Assembly: GCA_016648135.1 (NCBI GenBank)
Contig: JADDOH010014817.1
Span: forward strand, 33,740-97,739
From: Agrypnia vestita
Taxonomy: Eukaryota > Arthropoda > Insecta > Trichoptera > Phryganeidae
Direction of reading: 5' to 3'
Length of the DNA: 64,000 bases
Shown: positions 54,934-64,000 of the stretch, piece by piece
How positions within the stretch are numbered: the first letter of the stretch is position 1
Layout of the letters: each line of letters begins with the position of its first letter
Program-made: the position numbers and the translations under genes
The notes under the pieces: generated by a model
What the model saw: the letters and a program-made list of their open reading frames with translations, nothing else
What the model was told of the DNA's origin: nothing
Databases searched by the model: none

Positions 54934-55280
54934 ATGACGACGACGACGACGATGATGTGTCTCCATCTACCGGCGCCGTGGAGCCCGTGGTGGTGGCGGC
55001 ACCTCCGGCTGCGGAGCCAGCAATCACCCCTGGCGAGATCGTGGCCTCGGTGGTGGAGCCGCTGAACTCCGCGGCCGGCACCGCCCTAGACCCGAGCACC
55101 GAGGAGGGGGAGGTGGTCGGAGAGCTGGCCGCCGTGGCCGAGAAGGACCCGATACCCGGTGAGCCAGCCGCCCCGCAGGTGGTCGACCCCAGCCCGGCGG
55201 AGGTCGAGGAAGACGACGAGGAGGATGACGACGACGAGGACGGCGGGATCGAGGACGCGCTCGACGACGACGACGAAGAT

Positions 55281-55312
<32 letters not shown>

Positions 55313-55472
55313 CGAAGAGGAGATTCTCGGCGAAGACGTCATCGCCAGGCAGAAGGGAGCGCGTGAGTCCAAGTCCGTTAAGGCCAAGGGGGCGAAAAAG
55401 GTCACCACCCACCGCAAAAAGTCCAGTAGAAAAGTCCAGAAGGTCGAGGACAAGCCCAAAATGATCAGATAG
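54934..55472 (+). CDS. Asp-rich secreted protein, coding exon 4 (C-terminal part)
   Basis: It follows acceptor GATTACAG and stays open to TAG at 55470. It encodes residues 115-293: eight Asp, a Pro/Ala/Val/Glu-rich linker (VSPSTGAVEPVVVAAPPAAE and onward), the acidic block EVEEDDEEDDDDEDGG, IEDALDDDDE, 12 further Asp, EEEILGED, then a tail with 17 Lys/Arg in 42 residues (HRKKSSRK, KVEDKPKMIR at the end). IEDALDD repeats IEDAFDD of exon 2, and EEILGED echoes DDILGG of exon 3. The high G+C contrasts with the AT-rich introns. Long antisense frames here (poly-Ser) are shadows. Confidence 0.85.
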
Positions 55473-55800
55473 TTTGCGTGACGGAGCTCGTCATCATTAT
55501 TTATTGTTATTGTTAATGTTGTGATCGCTGCCCGGTTCAAATTAATTTCTCCACTTTGGCAAGCCCGATTCGATGACCTAGACTCGCGATTCGATGACCT
55601 AGACTCGCGATTCGATGACCTAGACACGCGATTCGATGAACTAAACTCATTCAAAACCTTTATCGCGACAGTTAATTTATCACGCAAGACGATTTAAGAG
55701 TAATGTTAATGTTAAGTATTTATTAATTATTTATTGACCGAGAGACGAGAGGACGAGAGCCGTGACGTCACGCACGCTGCGCATCTGGATTAAAAGTTGA
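55473..55800 (+). other. 3' UTR of the Asp-rich gene (approximate)
   Basis: A second in-frame stop (TGA) follows six bases after the TAG. Possible polyadenylation hexamer ATTAAA at 55789-55794; no AATAAA was seen nearby, so the end is uncertain. Contains a 21-bp tandem repeat. Confidence 0.45.
55566..55649 (+). repeat. 21-bp tandem repeat, four units, heptad-encoding
   Basis: Unit CGATTCGATGACCTAGACTCG at 55566, 55587, 55608 and 55629; the first two are identical and the last diverges. Read in the frame of exon 4 it gives RFDDLDS per unit and the frame stays open from 55482 to TAA at 55695, but without an ATG. Confidence 0.85.
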
Positions 55801-56565
55801 TAAGCGTCTAGACTAATGTCACACGAGCGCGTGGCAACCCCAGGAGGAACCTCGAACCAGTACCAGTACCAGATGACAATGCTGTTGAATGTACATTACA
55901 TTTTATCCTTTCAATAGACGAATCTGTTATATATTTGCATCTCGTGTTTTACTGCAAGGTCAAAAGTTGAAATTACACAATCGCTTGTCGCTTCACTCAA
56001 GTCAGACACATCACGTGACATTAATCTAGATAACTTTATTTACTTTTAATTTCAGATCTGGTGGCATTTGATCATTTTTTGCTCCAAATAACAAAACACG
56101 CTTTCTCCATACTAATCAGTTGGTTTTATATCACCCAGTAGTGCTTTTTGTTTAGAACATAGACTTGCTCACTTACCTGATGTATCTGACTGTAACGAAG
56201 ACGACAAACGACAAAACTGACCGACTTTTGACCGCAAAACCCTTCCCTTCATCCCTTCAGCTCTCACACACATCATCACTGCTGTCCTGCCGACGGAGGC
56301 TGAAATACTTCAGTATCATCTTCTTTCTCTTAAATCATGTATGAAAAAGGAAAATATACCATCTCTTATTCCGCAAAAAACATTCATAAAAATGATTTCA
56401 CATGCGTCATTTTTCAAATATCTTATCAACGATAAGACAATGATACGTTGGGAGGACTATATCATATTTTTAAAAATGATTTTTTTATATTATCTATGGT
56501 AAATGATAATATCGCATATAAATGAAATTAACAGTTCAAAAAAGAGTACTTTAAAGCGTTTTTAT
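55801..56565. other. Unassigned sequence downstream of the Asp-rich gene
   Basis: No exon or repeat was recognised. Confidence 0.35.
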
Positions 56566-56569
56566 AACA

Positions 56570-56830
56570 TATGAGAGATATAAAAGCAAAGGCAGCAATA
56601 TCAATAAAAAATTGAATTCAATCATCGAGGATTATTAATTTAGAATGTACTGAATTTGAGACTTTTCGGAAACATAGCCTATAAATTTATAAGAAACATA
56701 ATTTTGAAAGGGGTAAATACATCAAATCTAGCATTCAGCGTATTCTAAATTAGTAATCCTAGGTGATTGCATTCAAATTTTAATTTTTTATTTTTTGCAT
56801 ATTGTTTGCCTTTGCTTTTACACCCCACGT
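56570..56830. mobile_element. Family C MITE
   Basis: Left GAGATATAAAAGCAAAGGCA, right inverted TGCCTTTGCTTTTACACCCC. Interior ATCGAGGATTATTAATTTAG and its inverted counterpart AATTAGTAATCCTAGGTGAT. About 255 bp. Confidence 0.7.
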
Positions 56831-56969
56831 ATATATGAACTAGCCGTAAAAAAATATTATTGATTTATTTGTCAGAAAGCTATGCATATTGTTTGCCTTT
56901 GCTTTTACACCCCACGTATATATGAACTAGCCGTAAAAAAATATTATTGATTTATTTGTCAGAAACCCA
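56796..56969. repeat. 87-bp tandem duplication of the MITE right end
   Basis: TGCATATTGTTTGCCTTTGC through TTATTTGTCAGAAA occurs at 56796-56882 and 56883-56969, virtually identical. Confidence 0.85.
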
Positions 56970-57359
56970 ATAAATAATTGTAAAAGGTTTGAGTTCTAAT
57001 CTCATTTTCTTGGACGTAATGTAAAATTTTACATAATTATTTCACAATTAATATAGCTACTTTGCCATTAATAGATTAATATAAATTTTTTAAATATTAA
57101 ATTAATTGGTCGTCGAGAAGCAATATATTGGAGAAAAAAGACATAAAGGGTTGGAAATAATATATTAAACCTTAATAGATAAATTCACACCAGAGTTAAT
57201 TTTGCGTGGTCTATTACTAGAGGAAAGCCTTTAGATTATTTTTTAAGAATTTATTAAAGAGTTAAATACTTTCCCACGCAGTCATATCTGTAAATGTAAA
57301 ATGAAACCAAATTTATTACCGATTCCGCTATTTTTTTAATATGTAAATCGCTAAAGCTA

Positions 57360-57740
57360 GTCGCATTGTTTTCCGGTTACGAAGTAGGCCGCTAATACAA
57401 GCCGAATTAACTTCGCCGCCCACCAGAAGTGTGGTTTGAGATTTGGCGTCGCGGCCATCGGAGTCCAGGGTCTCGGACGTCGGAGGCTCCGATCGTCAGG
57501 TAATTAGAAGCGCGGTGCGTGAAGACCGTACATAGGCGGAGAAACCAGGCTCCAACGGTGTCAGTAGGTGACCCACTAAACCCGGCATCTCGGAATGTTG
57601 AGCGGCGGCTCGCCGCGGTGCCGGAAGCGAGGGCTTTCATTCCGGCCTTCAACAAACTCTCTACGTCCTTGAAAGCCTCCGACCGGCGCGGCGGAGAGAG
57701 TTTCAAGCCCTCGAAATGACCTCTCGCGAATTTCGCGCGC
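57360..57740. other. GC-rich patch
   Basis: Strongly GC-rich (GAGCGGCGGCTCGCCGCGGT; CCGACCGGCGCGGCGGAGAG). Open on both strands (57407-57706 minus; 57519-57719 plus) because stops are rare at this composition. No family recognised. Confidence 0.3.
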
Positions 57741-57776
57741 GTTCGCTCTCGGCAAGCAAATTCTAAATTATTAATT

Positions 57777-58058
57777 AAGATCTCTCACAGAGACGAAGCT
57801 ATTTACATGTGGGAAAGTGCGTATGGAAGTCTTTATTGCGTGTCTTGGCTGGCTTAAGTGATCACTTTACACAATGCTACGTTCACCCACCCAAGAAAAG
57901 CTACGCACGTCTATCAAATATTGAAAATTGTACATACGTTATTCGTGCAGTTTATTTAGCATATTTGGAACAACTACGCTATTGCCATCAATTGTCTGAA
58001 AAATTGTCATTACCATGAATATATATAAATATCACCGCTGGTAAATGAGACTTCTATA
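57777..58058 (+). mobile_element. Family A MITE, 282 bp
   Basis: Starts AGATCTCTCACAGAGACGAA and ends GTAAATGAGACTTCTATAT. Middle GGCTTAAGTGATCACTTTAC. Near-complete. Confidence 0.7.
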
Positions 58059-58156
58059 TCTTATTTTTTGACTAAAATATGGAGTAATAATTTTTGTTGT
58101 ATATATATGATAGTCATTCGAATATTTTTTAACATACACACTAGAATTTTTTTTCA

Positions 58157-58265
58157 ATTAAGACTTCCAAACATTTCCATATATAAATAGCTTTGTCTCT
58201 GTGAGACATCCATAATTTATCTTAATTAATGATCATCCCACTTTGGATAAAATCCAGTATATTGT
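58157..58265 (-). repeat. Family A left end plus conserved flank, minus
   Basis: AATAGCTTTGTCTCTGTGAG, ACATCCAT, then the flank TGATCATCCCACTTTGGATA and AAAATCCAGTA. Confidence 0.55.
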
Positions 58266-58384
58266 AAAAAAAATATATTGTAAATTCTAAATTCACGGCA
58301 CGATGTCTCTGCCAATAGACTCGAAATTCAAAAGTTCGACTGTCAATCGAGTCAGCGTACTTTAAAAAAATGATAAGAGCGATA

Positions 58385-58625
58385 AGGAGGGGTATAAAAG
58401 CAAAGGCAACAACATCCAAAAACATATTAAAAAATGTTTAGAATGCAGTCATAGAGGATTAGTATTTTAGATTGTACTGAATTCGAGATTTTGTAGGAAG
58501 TATAGCTCTATCAACTGTTTCCAAATCATAATTAAAAACAAAGGCAGCCATATCCACTTCAACCAATCAACCCTCGAAGATGTGTCACGTGACAAAATAA
58601 ACGCTCCATACATAAAGTGAGAGTT
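58385..58625. mobile_element. Family C MITE
   Basis: AGGGGTATAAAAGCAAAGGC at left; interior GAATGCAGTCATAGAGGATT; right half with TGTGTCACGTGACAAAATAA as in 8860. Confidence 0.6.
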
Positions 58626-58685
58626 GACGTCGATTTTAGCCTAAAACATCATAGCAAAGACAGCAATATTCAATTAATGTATATT

Positions 58686-58850
58686 ATAGATGTCTCACAG
58701 AGACGAAACTGTATTTTTTTATGGGAAAGTAGGTATAGAAGTTTTTTGGGTGTACACAGGACTTATGACCTATCTTATGGTTGGCTTAAGTGATCACTTT
58801 ACACAGTGTAACATTCGCCATGATAGACTATACCATGCCTACTAATTTTT
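58686..58850 (+). repeat. Family A repeat, 5' part
   Basis: ATAGATGTCTCACAGAGACG, TTGGCTTAAGTGATCACTTT, then truncated. Confidence 0.6.
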
Positions 58851-59029
58851 CTGAAAGATTTGAACAAACTCAAAATATTCTAACAGCAATATTCTATCAT
58901 AGGAATATCTATTATAGGAAAAACTGAGGTGGAAACTGTTTTTAAAAGCTTATTTCCAATAAGATGTAGGTTTAATAGATTCCAGAGAAATTTCCTCCAG
59001 TAGTGACAGGTTATTTGTATTCATCTCAG

Positions 59030-59540
59030 AAGCACATCGGGGAAGAGGCACCCATGGCCGTTTTGTGACAGCTTCCATATCGGCCCCACGCTTTCGCCTG
59101 TCATCCTCCCACGCTGCTGCCTAAACTCATTTAAAGGCGCGGGGAGGGCGTTCCACACAAAATCGCTTCACTGCCGGTGAGTTGTCGCCACCGTTGCTTT
59201 TATAGCCCCGAATTGCCGAAAACTTTCATCGCGGATATTTGGACGAGCCGCTGGGGAAGTTGCCAGTTCGGCCCTGGCGCGACGCGGATGAGTCCGACTG
59301 TCTCTGCCCGACCTTAATAAAACGAGTCGGCCTGGAAAGTGCCGTTAGGCCTCGCAGGTGCTCTCGACTACCGAAAGCCGCGCACGAAGCGCGCCGTGGC
59401 CCGATGTTTACTCTTTTGATGCCACCCGGTACCGATCTCGTCCGTAATAAGTAACGCCTACGCGCGTCTTTACGAAAGTCGGCGAACACGTCGAGCGGGA
59501 ATGAAATTGATTTCTTTTACGTACGCAACCGGCGGTCGCG
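59030..59540. other. GC-rich patch
   Basis: GGCCCTGGCGCGACGCGGAT and CGGCGGTCGCGGAGCGGAGA. Short frames on both strands (59226-59489 minus, 59239-59454 plus) without motifs. Shares AAATCGCTTCACTG with the patch at 23240. Confidence 0.3.
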
Positions 59541-59587
59541 GAGCGGAGAATATGTAGAAAGCGCATTTTTAATTATTTATACAGCGT

Positions 59588-60095
59588 TATGCAGCGTTAT
59601 TTGGAAAATATTAAAAACTTCGCAGGACTGTATTCCTGCCTTGATTATGAGTAGAAAATGTTCAAGCGACCATGACCTAATACCGATAGTTACAGAGATA
59701 TGCGACGTCAAAGTTTGCATTTTTTTTTTTCAACATTTCTGACTTATTTTTTGCAAAACGTCAAACTATCATTATAATAACTCATATCGATTTAGAAAAA
59801 TTCATTCGTTTCAATACAAGTTAAATAAAATGATAAAAAACCTTTAAAGAGTTTTATTATTTTATTTGACTTGCATTAAATGGAATTAATTTTTCTTACT
59901 CGATATTAGTTACTGTAATGATGGTCCAACGTTTTACAAAAAACATGTCAGAAATATTGAAAAAAAAGCAAACTTTGATGTCGCATATCTCCATAACTAT
60001 CGATATTAGGTCGTGGTGCTTGAACATTTTCGACTCATAATCAAGGCAGGAATATGATCTAGCAAGTTTATTAATGTTTTTCAAATAAACCTGTA
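59588..60095. repeat. Long foldback element, copy 3 (~510 bp)
   Basis: CGTTATTTGGAAAATATTAA, GCAGGACTGTATTCCTGCCT on the left; AGGCAGGAATATGATCTAGC and TTTTTCAAATAAACCTG on the right; axis near 59850 with ACAAGTTAAATAAAATGA / TTATTTTATTTGACTTGC. Same family as 19488-20035. Confidence 0.8.
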
Positions 60096-60109
60096 TAATT
60101 TAAAAGATT

Positions 60110-60275
60110 TATATATAAATAACACACTTGTATTTATTTATTACACAAGATTTATATATAAATAATCCTACTAGTTTCAAGAATAACAGATGTTCTCATC
60201 TACGGGTGAGATACATCTCATTCTAACCTGTAATTGAGAACATCTGTAGTTCTCGAAACTGATAGAGTAGTATTG
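60110..60275. repeat. Small foldback and duplication
   Basis: GATTTATATATAAATAA is present twice (60108 and 60150). CTACTAGTTTCAAGAATAAC...ATGTTCTCA pairs with TGAGAACATCTGTAGTTCTC, GAAACTGATAGAGTAG. Confidence 0.6.
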
Positions 60276-61365
60276 TATACTTAAACTCAAAAGTGATCTT
60301 ATAAAAGTGTTTTATTTATATATAAATCAATCATGTTATTCCACAAAGTTAATGCCCAATCAATAAATAGGTAATGTATTTTAAAAGAGTATAAAGCAAG
60401 TGACTTTACGTATAGTTTGTCAAAATATATATTTGATTCTTCTCCATAAAAATTGAGATCTCGTGTATAGCGGAGTATATGTGTAGAGCAATAAAAGCAA
60501 ATGCAGTAAGGAGTGGAAAAATGTAAATAATAAAAGTAAAATATAAAGTTGAGGGTAGAGACATAGTTATAACAACAAAACAATATAATAAAAAAATTCG
60601 TGGATTATACTAAAAAACTAAAATAAACACAAAATTATATAGTATTGAAGCTCAAAGTGTTGAGTTGTAAAAATTTACACTGATCTTTGTCGATTATTTT
60701 ATTGAGTTTTATGAAAAGAATAAAAACTCACACTTACAGAAATGTAATAACCTAGAATATTTAAAATAATATTGATAGAGCTGACAATAATTCAATATGG
60801 TGTCGTTAGCGCTGGTAACATTTCCGCTACATGCTGCGTGCGCAACTTCGGTTACAATAAAAAATTTGATTGCACCTAGAGTATGCCAAAAGATGTATAA
60901 CTTCAATAAATATTCATAAATTTTTATGAACAGCCCGTTACTTGATATATTCCCCATTTCGGCGTCCACTTGTCAATTACCCCCACCATAACTGTAGCCA
61001 CGCCCCACGTAAAAATTGATTTGTTTGTTGAAGTAATGGTTAGTTCGTATGCGTCGATCCTGACGAAGAAACTGGTAGACGTAGAATTACTCCAAGTGGT
61101 ACTTATTCAATTTTATTTAATTAATTAATGCTTTGGAATTTCGGTTCATTTTGGAAGGTGTTTGGCATTAAAACACCACGATTGCCAGACGGGTTGGTGA
61201 GTTTTAAATCAGCCGCCCTTAACATGGGGAACAGACGCTGTTTGTAGCCGCCCATTATGGGTCAGACGCTACTGCCTGTTGGTCTGCGAGAGGTATTTTA
61301 TTTCCATCCTGCCCTCCATATCTGGCGAGCTTTCCCCTATCCGCCACCTGGGGACGCCGAAGATA
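60276..61365. other. Unassigned sequence
   Basis: AT-rich. CCTGACGAAGAAACTGGTAG at 61070 is reminiscent of Penelope-type ends seen elsewhere, but not enough to assign. Confidence 0.3.
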
Positions 61366-61616
61366 CAGACGAAGATACGCCGAAGATACAAGACAGGACA
61401 CTACAAGATGGCCTCCCAGAGTTCTGAAATGGAGACCTTTGGAAAAACAAGAAGAATCGGAAGACCTCAAAAGAGATGGGCCGATGATATTGTCGCAGTG
61501 GGGGCAAAGAAATGGCTACAATTAGCCAACAACAGGGAAGAATGGAAAAATAAGGAAGAGGCCTATATCCAGCAGCGGAAAGACGAAGGCTGATGAAGAA
61601 GAAGAAGAAGAAGAAT
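61366..61616 (+). pseudogene. RTE-like LINE C-terminus with GAA tail
   Basis: + strand: FGKTRRIGRPQKRWADDIVA, VGAKKWLQLANNREEWKNKE, EAYIQQRKDEG and stop at 61593, followed by (GAA)n. GRPQKRWADDI...W...A..R..W..EEAY is the typical ending of insect RTE-type ORFs. The preceding 35 residues of the open frame (from 61279) are less convincing. Confidence 0.75.
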
Positions 61617-62790
61617 TAATGCTCGCTTTCACTAAACTGTTGCCGGAGTAAGAATTTCCCGAATCATCGTTCTTTCTAAGAACACATCCAAAACAAGGAT
61701 CCTTCTCCTGTATATTGTCGAAAGTCCTTCAGTATTCCTCGACTCCTGGAGGATGGAGCCAGTGATTTGTGTCTCGGGGTCCACGGGACAGTAGCATCTG
61801 CCTCCAGAACCCTATCTCAAAGGCACACCTTCAGTCAAAACCTTCGAATTCTTCTTGATTGTAACTATGTTACGCATAATATCCCAATGTTCTAACGTGT
61901 CACGCGAAGAAGAAGAAATTTGAAGAAAACTAACACATTTTTTTTTGGAATTACACAAATTAGATGTAGAATCTTTTGTTCTGGAAATCGTTATTAAAAT
62001 CGAAAAAACAAGTTATTTCTGATTCTTCTTTTGTGAACAAAGACGGTATATTTTTGTAGAACTCTATTTTTAATCAATACACTAAAAATCAAACGCGATT
62101 TTTTTGGTTTAATTTCTAGATCGTTTCGGCTGTCTAGGCAATTCTAAGTCATGCATCCCAGTTTTATTGATTAGCTACGATCTAAGAGTTCTCTCATGAA
62201 TGTTTAATGGCGCGTGTATACGAATAAATTTCTCTCGAAGATGTGTCTTGAAAGCGCGTTAAGGGCAGCGCAGAGTGAGAAGTAAGCTAATAATCTTTAC
62301 CGGATGTATTTTGTACGCGAACGGAAATGATGTAACCGGTACACATCCAACTTTACCGGTTTCATCCGTGTGCGCGCACCGCGATGGCGTATATTTGGAA
62401 ATATTTTTACCAATTTTTTAAATTACTTCAAAAATATGAAAGCGGATTTATAGTTCAAATGATTTTCTCCAAATATTAAAACATCAAGATAAAGTCAATA
62501 TCTTCACATCTCAGAATACGGTTCTTGTTAGCTGTTAATTGACAACTTTTACATTGATGTTGGCAATTATTAATTTGTATATCTACACGAGTATTTAACA
62601 TAATTCAAATAAAGCACTCCTCAACTTTTCGACATGTTCTGCACACAATTGACAATAGGTACTTACGTAAATTCCATTCAAATATTCAACAACTCATATT
62701 CTTAGTAACTTAAAATCGATCTTTAGTTAGTTAAAATACTTATGGACAGGCTAAATAAACACCATAATATTGACAAAAAAAAAAGAATGA
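61617..62790. other. Unassigned sequence
   Basis: Another short ...ACGCGAAGAAGAAGAAATT tail at about 61902-61920 suggests one more LINE 3' end. 62210-62390 is GC-richer (CCGGTTTCATCCGTGTGCGC). Otherwise nothing was seen. Confidence 0.3.
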
Positions 62791-62880
62791 AAGCAGACTT
62801 TGAATGCGGTGGAAATGTGTTCGCCTTGGCGCATGTACACCGAGGTTCGTGGTTCGATTCCCGGTGAGGTCACAATTTAA
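62790..62880 (+). repeat. tRNA-like SINE fragment
   Basis: GTGGTTCGATTCCCGGTGAG contains a pol III B box (GGTTCGATTCC) followed by GTCACA. Preceded by AGAATGAAAGCAGACTTTGA, also seen next to the LINE at 1955. Too short to fold as a tRNA. Confidence 0.4.
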
Positions 62881-63260
62881 TCTATGTGATTTACTCATGC
62901 TAGGGTATTTTGTGACGTATTCTGTAATTAAGTCTTCTGGCCTGTTGAAGCGTAAAAAAAATTAGTAGCGAATTTAATTCTGACTGTAATGTAGATAATG
63001 GAATAATAAAAGTTATTTAAAAAATTGAAAATACTGATTTTCAGGTATATTCTAGTGTATATGTTAAATAATTCGGAAGAATATCATAAATACATTAAAA
63101 TTGCTTAATACTCCACATTATAAATATAGACGTATCATTACCAGCTGCGAAATCTATGCATACTATTTCATGAGAAGGACTACAAAGATCTCTAGCATAA
63201 TTCCTTTAAATGTATGAAAGGTTTCAATTTGGAACATATAATATACAAATTAAAAAAAAC

Positions 63261-63425
63261 TTGATAATGTGTGGATGTACTTACGATGGAATTGGTGAAC
63301 GCTGCATTGTGTAGAAGTGTAGAGTGATCACTTAAGCTAGCACATACAGGTTATGAGGCTGGGCCATCCTATAGAATACGTTTCTCATATAAATAGCTCC
63401 GTCTCGGTGAGCCTTTAAGCTATCT
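63261..63425 (-). repeat. Family A repeat, minus orientation
   Basis: CGATGGAATTGGTGAACGCT, GTGATCACTTAAGCTAGCAC and AGCTCCGTCTCGGTGAGCCT. Confidence 0.6.
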
Positions 63426-63439
63426 TTAAGTTATCTTAA

Positions 63440-63712
63440 TTATGAATAAATAAAGGGTTGCTGAGATGGTTTGGTTAAATAGAATGTAGAAGTGTGGAGT
63501 GGATGGTAAAGAGAATCTATAACGCGAGTGTTAAAGATAACAAGAGCAGAGGGCGCGTGCGAAAGGGTTGATAAGATCGAAGAAACAAAATATATATCAT
63601 GCATGAGAAGAAGAAGGTGAAAGTTGTGTATCAGGACAAAGGCTGTGGAGATCTGTCCTCTTTCCCCACCCTGGAGTAAAACAGCGTTAGATGGTTAGTT
63701 AGTTCCTTCCGT
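63440..63712 (+). pseudogene. RTE-like LINE 3' end with GTTA tail
   Basis: GTTGCTGAGATGGTTTGGTT, GTAAAGAGAATCTATAACGC, AGGGCGCGTGCGAAA and TGTGTATCAGGACAAAG match the coding end of the 27758 copy in degraded form; the tail is GATGGTTAGTTAGTT. Confidence 0.65.
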
Positions 63713-63964
63713 AAGTTAATATGTATTGTTTAATACGAATGTTAATTTTTATTCTGAATGTCACATTTGTTACCCGCCGGGTCCCAAAGAATAAGTTTGT
63801 AAATTTTGAGTCTGATCGGTCGAACGATACAGATTTGCATTAAACATATATTACGGGGAGGGGAAGGGGTTAAGGGAGAGGAAGGAAATGTCGCCTATGT
63901 TACCCGACGGGTCTTAAAGAATAAGTATGAAAAATTCGAGTCGAATCGGAAAAACGGTATAGAT

Positions 63965-64000
63965 TTGTATAGAGAACAGACAGACAGAAAGACAGACAGA
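63965..64000. repeat. ACAG microsatellite at window edge
   Basis: AACAGACAGACAGAAAGACA, then GACAGA: a run of (ACAG)n that continues past the window. The preceding GGGTCCCAAAGAATAAG / GGGTCTTAAAGAATAAG (63780 and 63910) is a ~130-bp direct duplication. Confidence 0.6.

Larger units (their letters stand above)
40310..55800 (+). other. Gene model: secreted Asp-rich protein, 4 exons, 293 residues
   Basis: Exons: about 40310-40453 (non-coding), 45677-45911, 53226-53342, 54934 to about 55800. Introns are 5.2, 7.3 and 1.6 kb. Coding length is 226+117+539 = 882 bases, an exact 293 codons plus stop, and both coding introns are phase 1 with GT/AG borders. The product: signal peptide (1 to ~18-20), Lys/Ala/Gly-rich stretch, Asp run 52-65, GDDIEDAFDD (66-75), second Asp/Glu run 76-103, YLERFFDDILG (104-114), Asp run 115-122, Ala/Pro/Val linker 123-205, third acidic block 206-249, basic tail 252-293. 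No KDEL, no membrane segment after the signal peptide, no cysteine. Such proteins typically bind calcium or mineral or act as charge-rich matrix components; that role is inference. I do not recognise the family. Confidence 0.75.

Noticed and set aside
55159..55464. Arg/Thr/Met-rich plus frame inside exon 4
   Set aside because: A +1 reading of the GAC repeats; composition fully explained by the real frame.
54911..55687. 258-codon minus-strand frame rich in serine
   Set aside because: It is the antisense of the GAC/GAT Asp runs and of the 21-bp repeat. The plus strand has a signal peptide, splice sites and frame continuity; the minus frame has none of these.

Overview
The window looks like AT-rich, transposon-laden nuclear DNA of an insect, most probably a lepidopteran (inference). 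The clues are many 5'-truncated RTE-like LINE tails with a FGHVERM-type C-terminus, non-LTR reverse-transcriptase C-termini, a piggyBac element whose ends resemble the looper-moth element, Helitron ends, Penelope-like and Harbinger remnants, and many MITE and foldback families. No bacterial-style operons, rRNA genes or CRISPR arrays are present. I cannot name a species.

One convincing host gene was found, on the + strand from about 40.2 to 55.8 kb. A TATA promoter (TATA box at 40279) sits behind a CACGTG box and a TGACGTAA box. A non-coding first exon ends at a donor after 40453. Three coding exons follow (45686-45911, 53226-53342, 54934-55472), joined by two phase-1 introns. The spliced reading frame encodes 293 residues: a signal peptide, three exon-encoded Asp runs, an Ala/Pro/Val-rich linker, a second Asp/Glu block and a Lys/Arg-rich tail. 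I do not recognise the family. It is the best candidate for something undescribed. Its introns (5.2, 7.3 and 1.6 kb) are full of transposon debris, including an antisense Harbinger transposase fragment and an RTE insertion with 58-59 bp flanking repeats.

Layout: 0-9.7 kb holds MITE, RTE-like, Helitron and foldback pieces. 9.7-12.6 kb is a piggyBac shell joined to a LINE fragment and a Helitron end; the same arrangement recurs inverted at 29.0-30.5 kb. 13-18 kb holds LINE fragments, two TIR elements, a 705-bp Harbinger element carrying a MADF-like ORF, and a Helitron. 18-22.8 kb holds long foldback elements, a split LINE and a mariner-like MITE. 23-27.7 kb is mostly unassigned, with GC-rich patches. 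27.7-31.3 kb is nested LINEs and a SINE. 31.5-31.8 kb is a tRNA-like sequence between perfect inverted repeats. 32-38.8 kb holds Penelope, TIR-element and LINE remnants. 38.8-55.8 kb is the Asp-rich gene and its upstream region. 55.8-64 kb is MITEs, a long foldback, GC-rich patches and RTE tails.

All identifications come from reading the sequence and recalled family features; no database search was possible. Repeat boundaries are approximate unless a duplicated target site or terminal repeat is stated.
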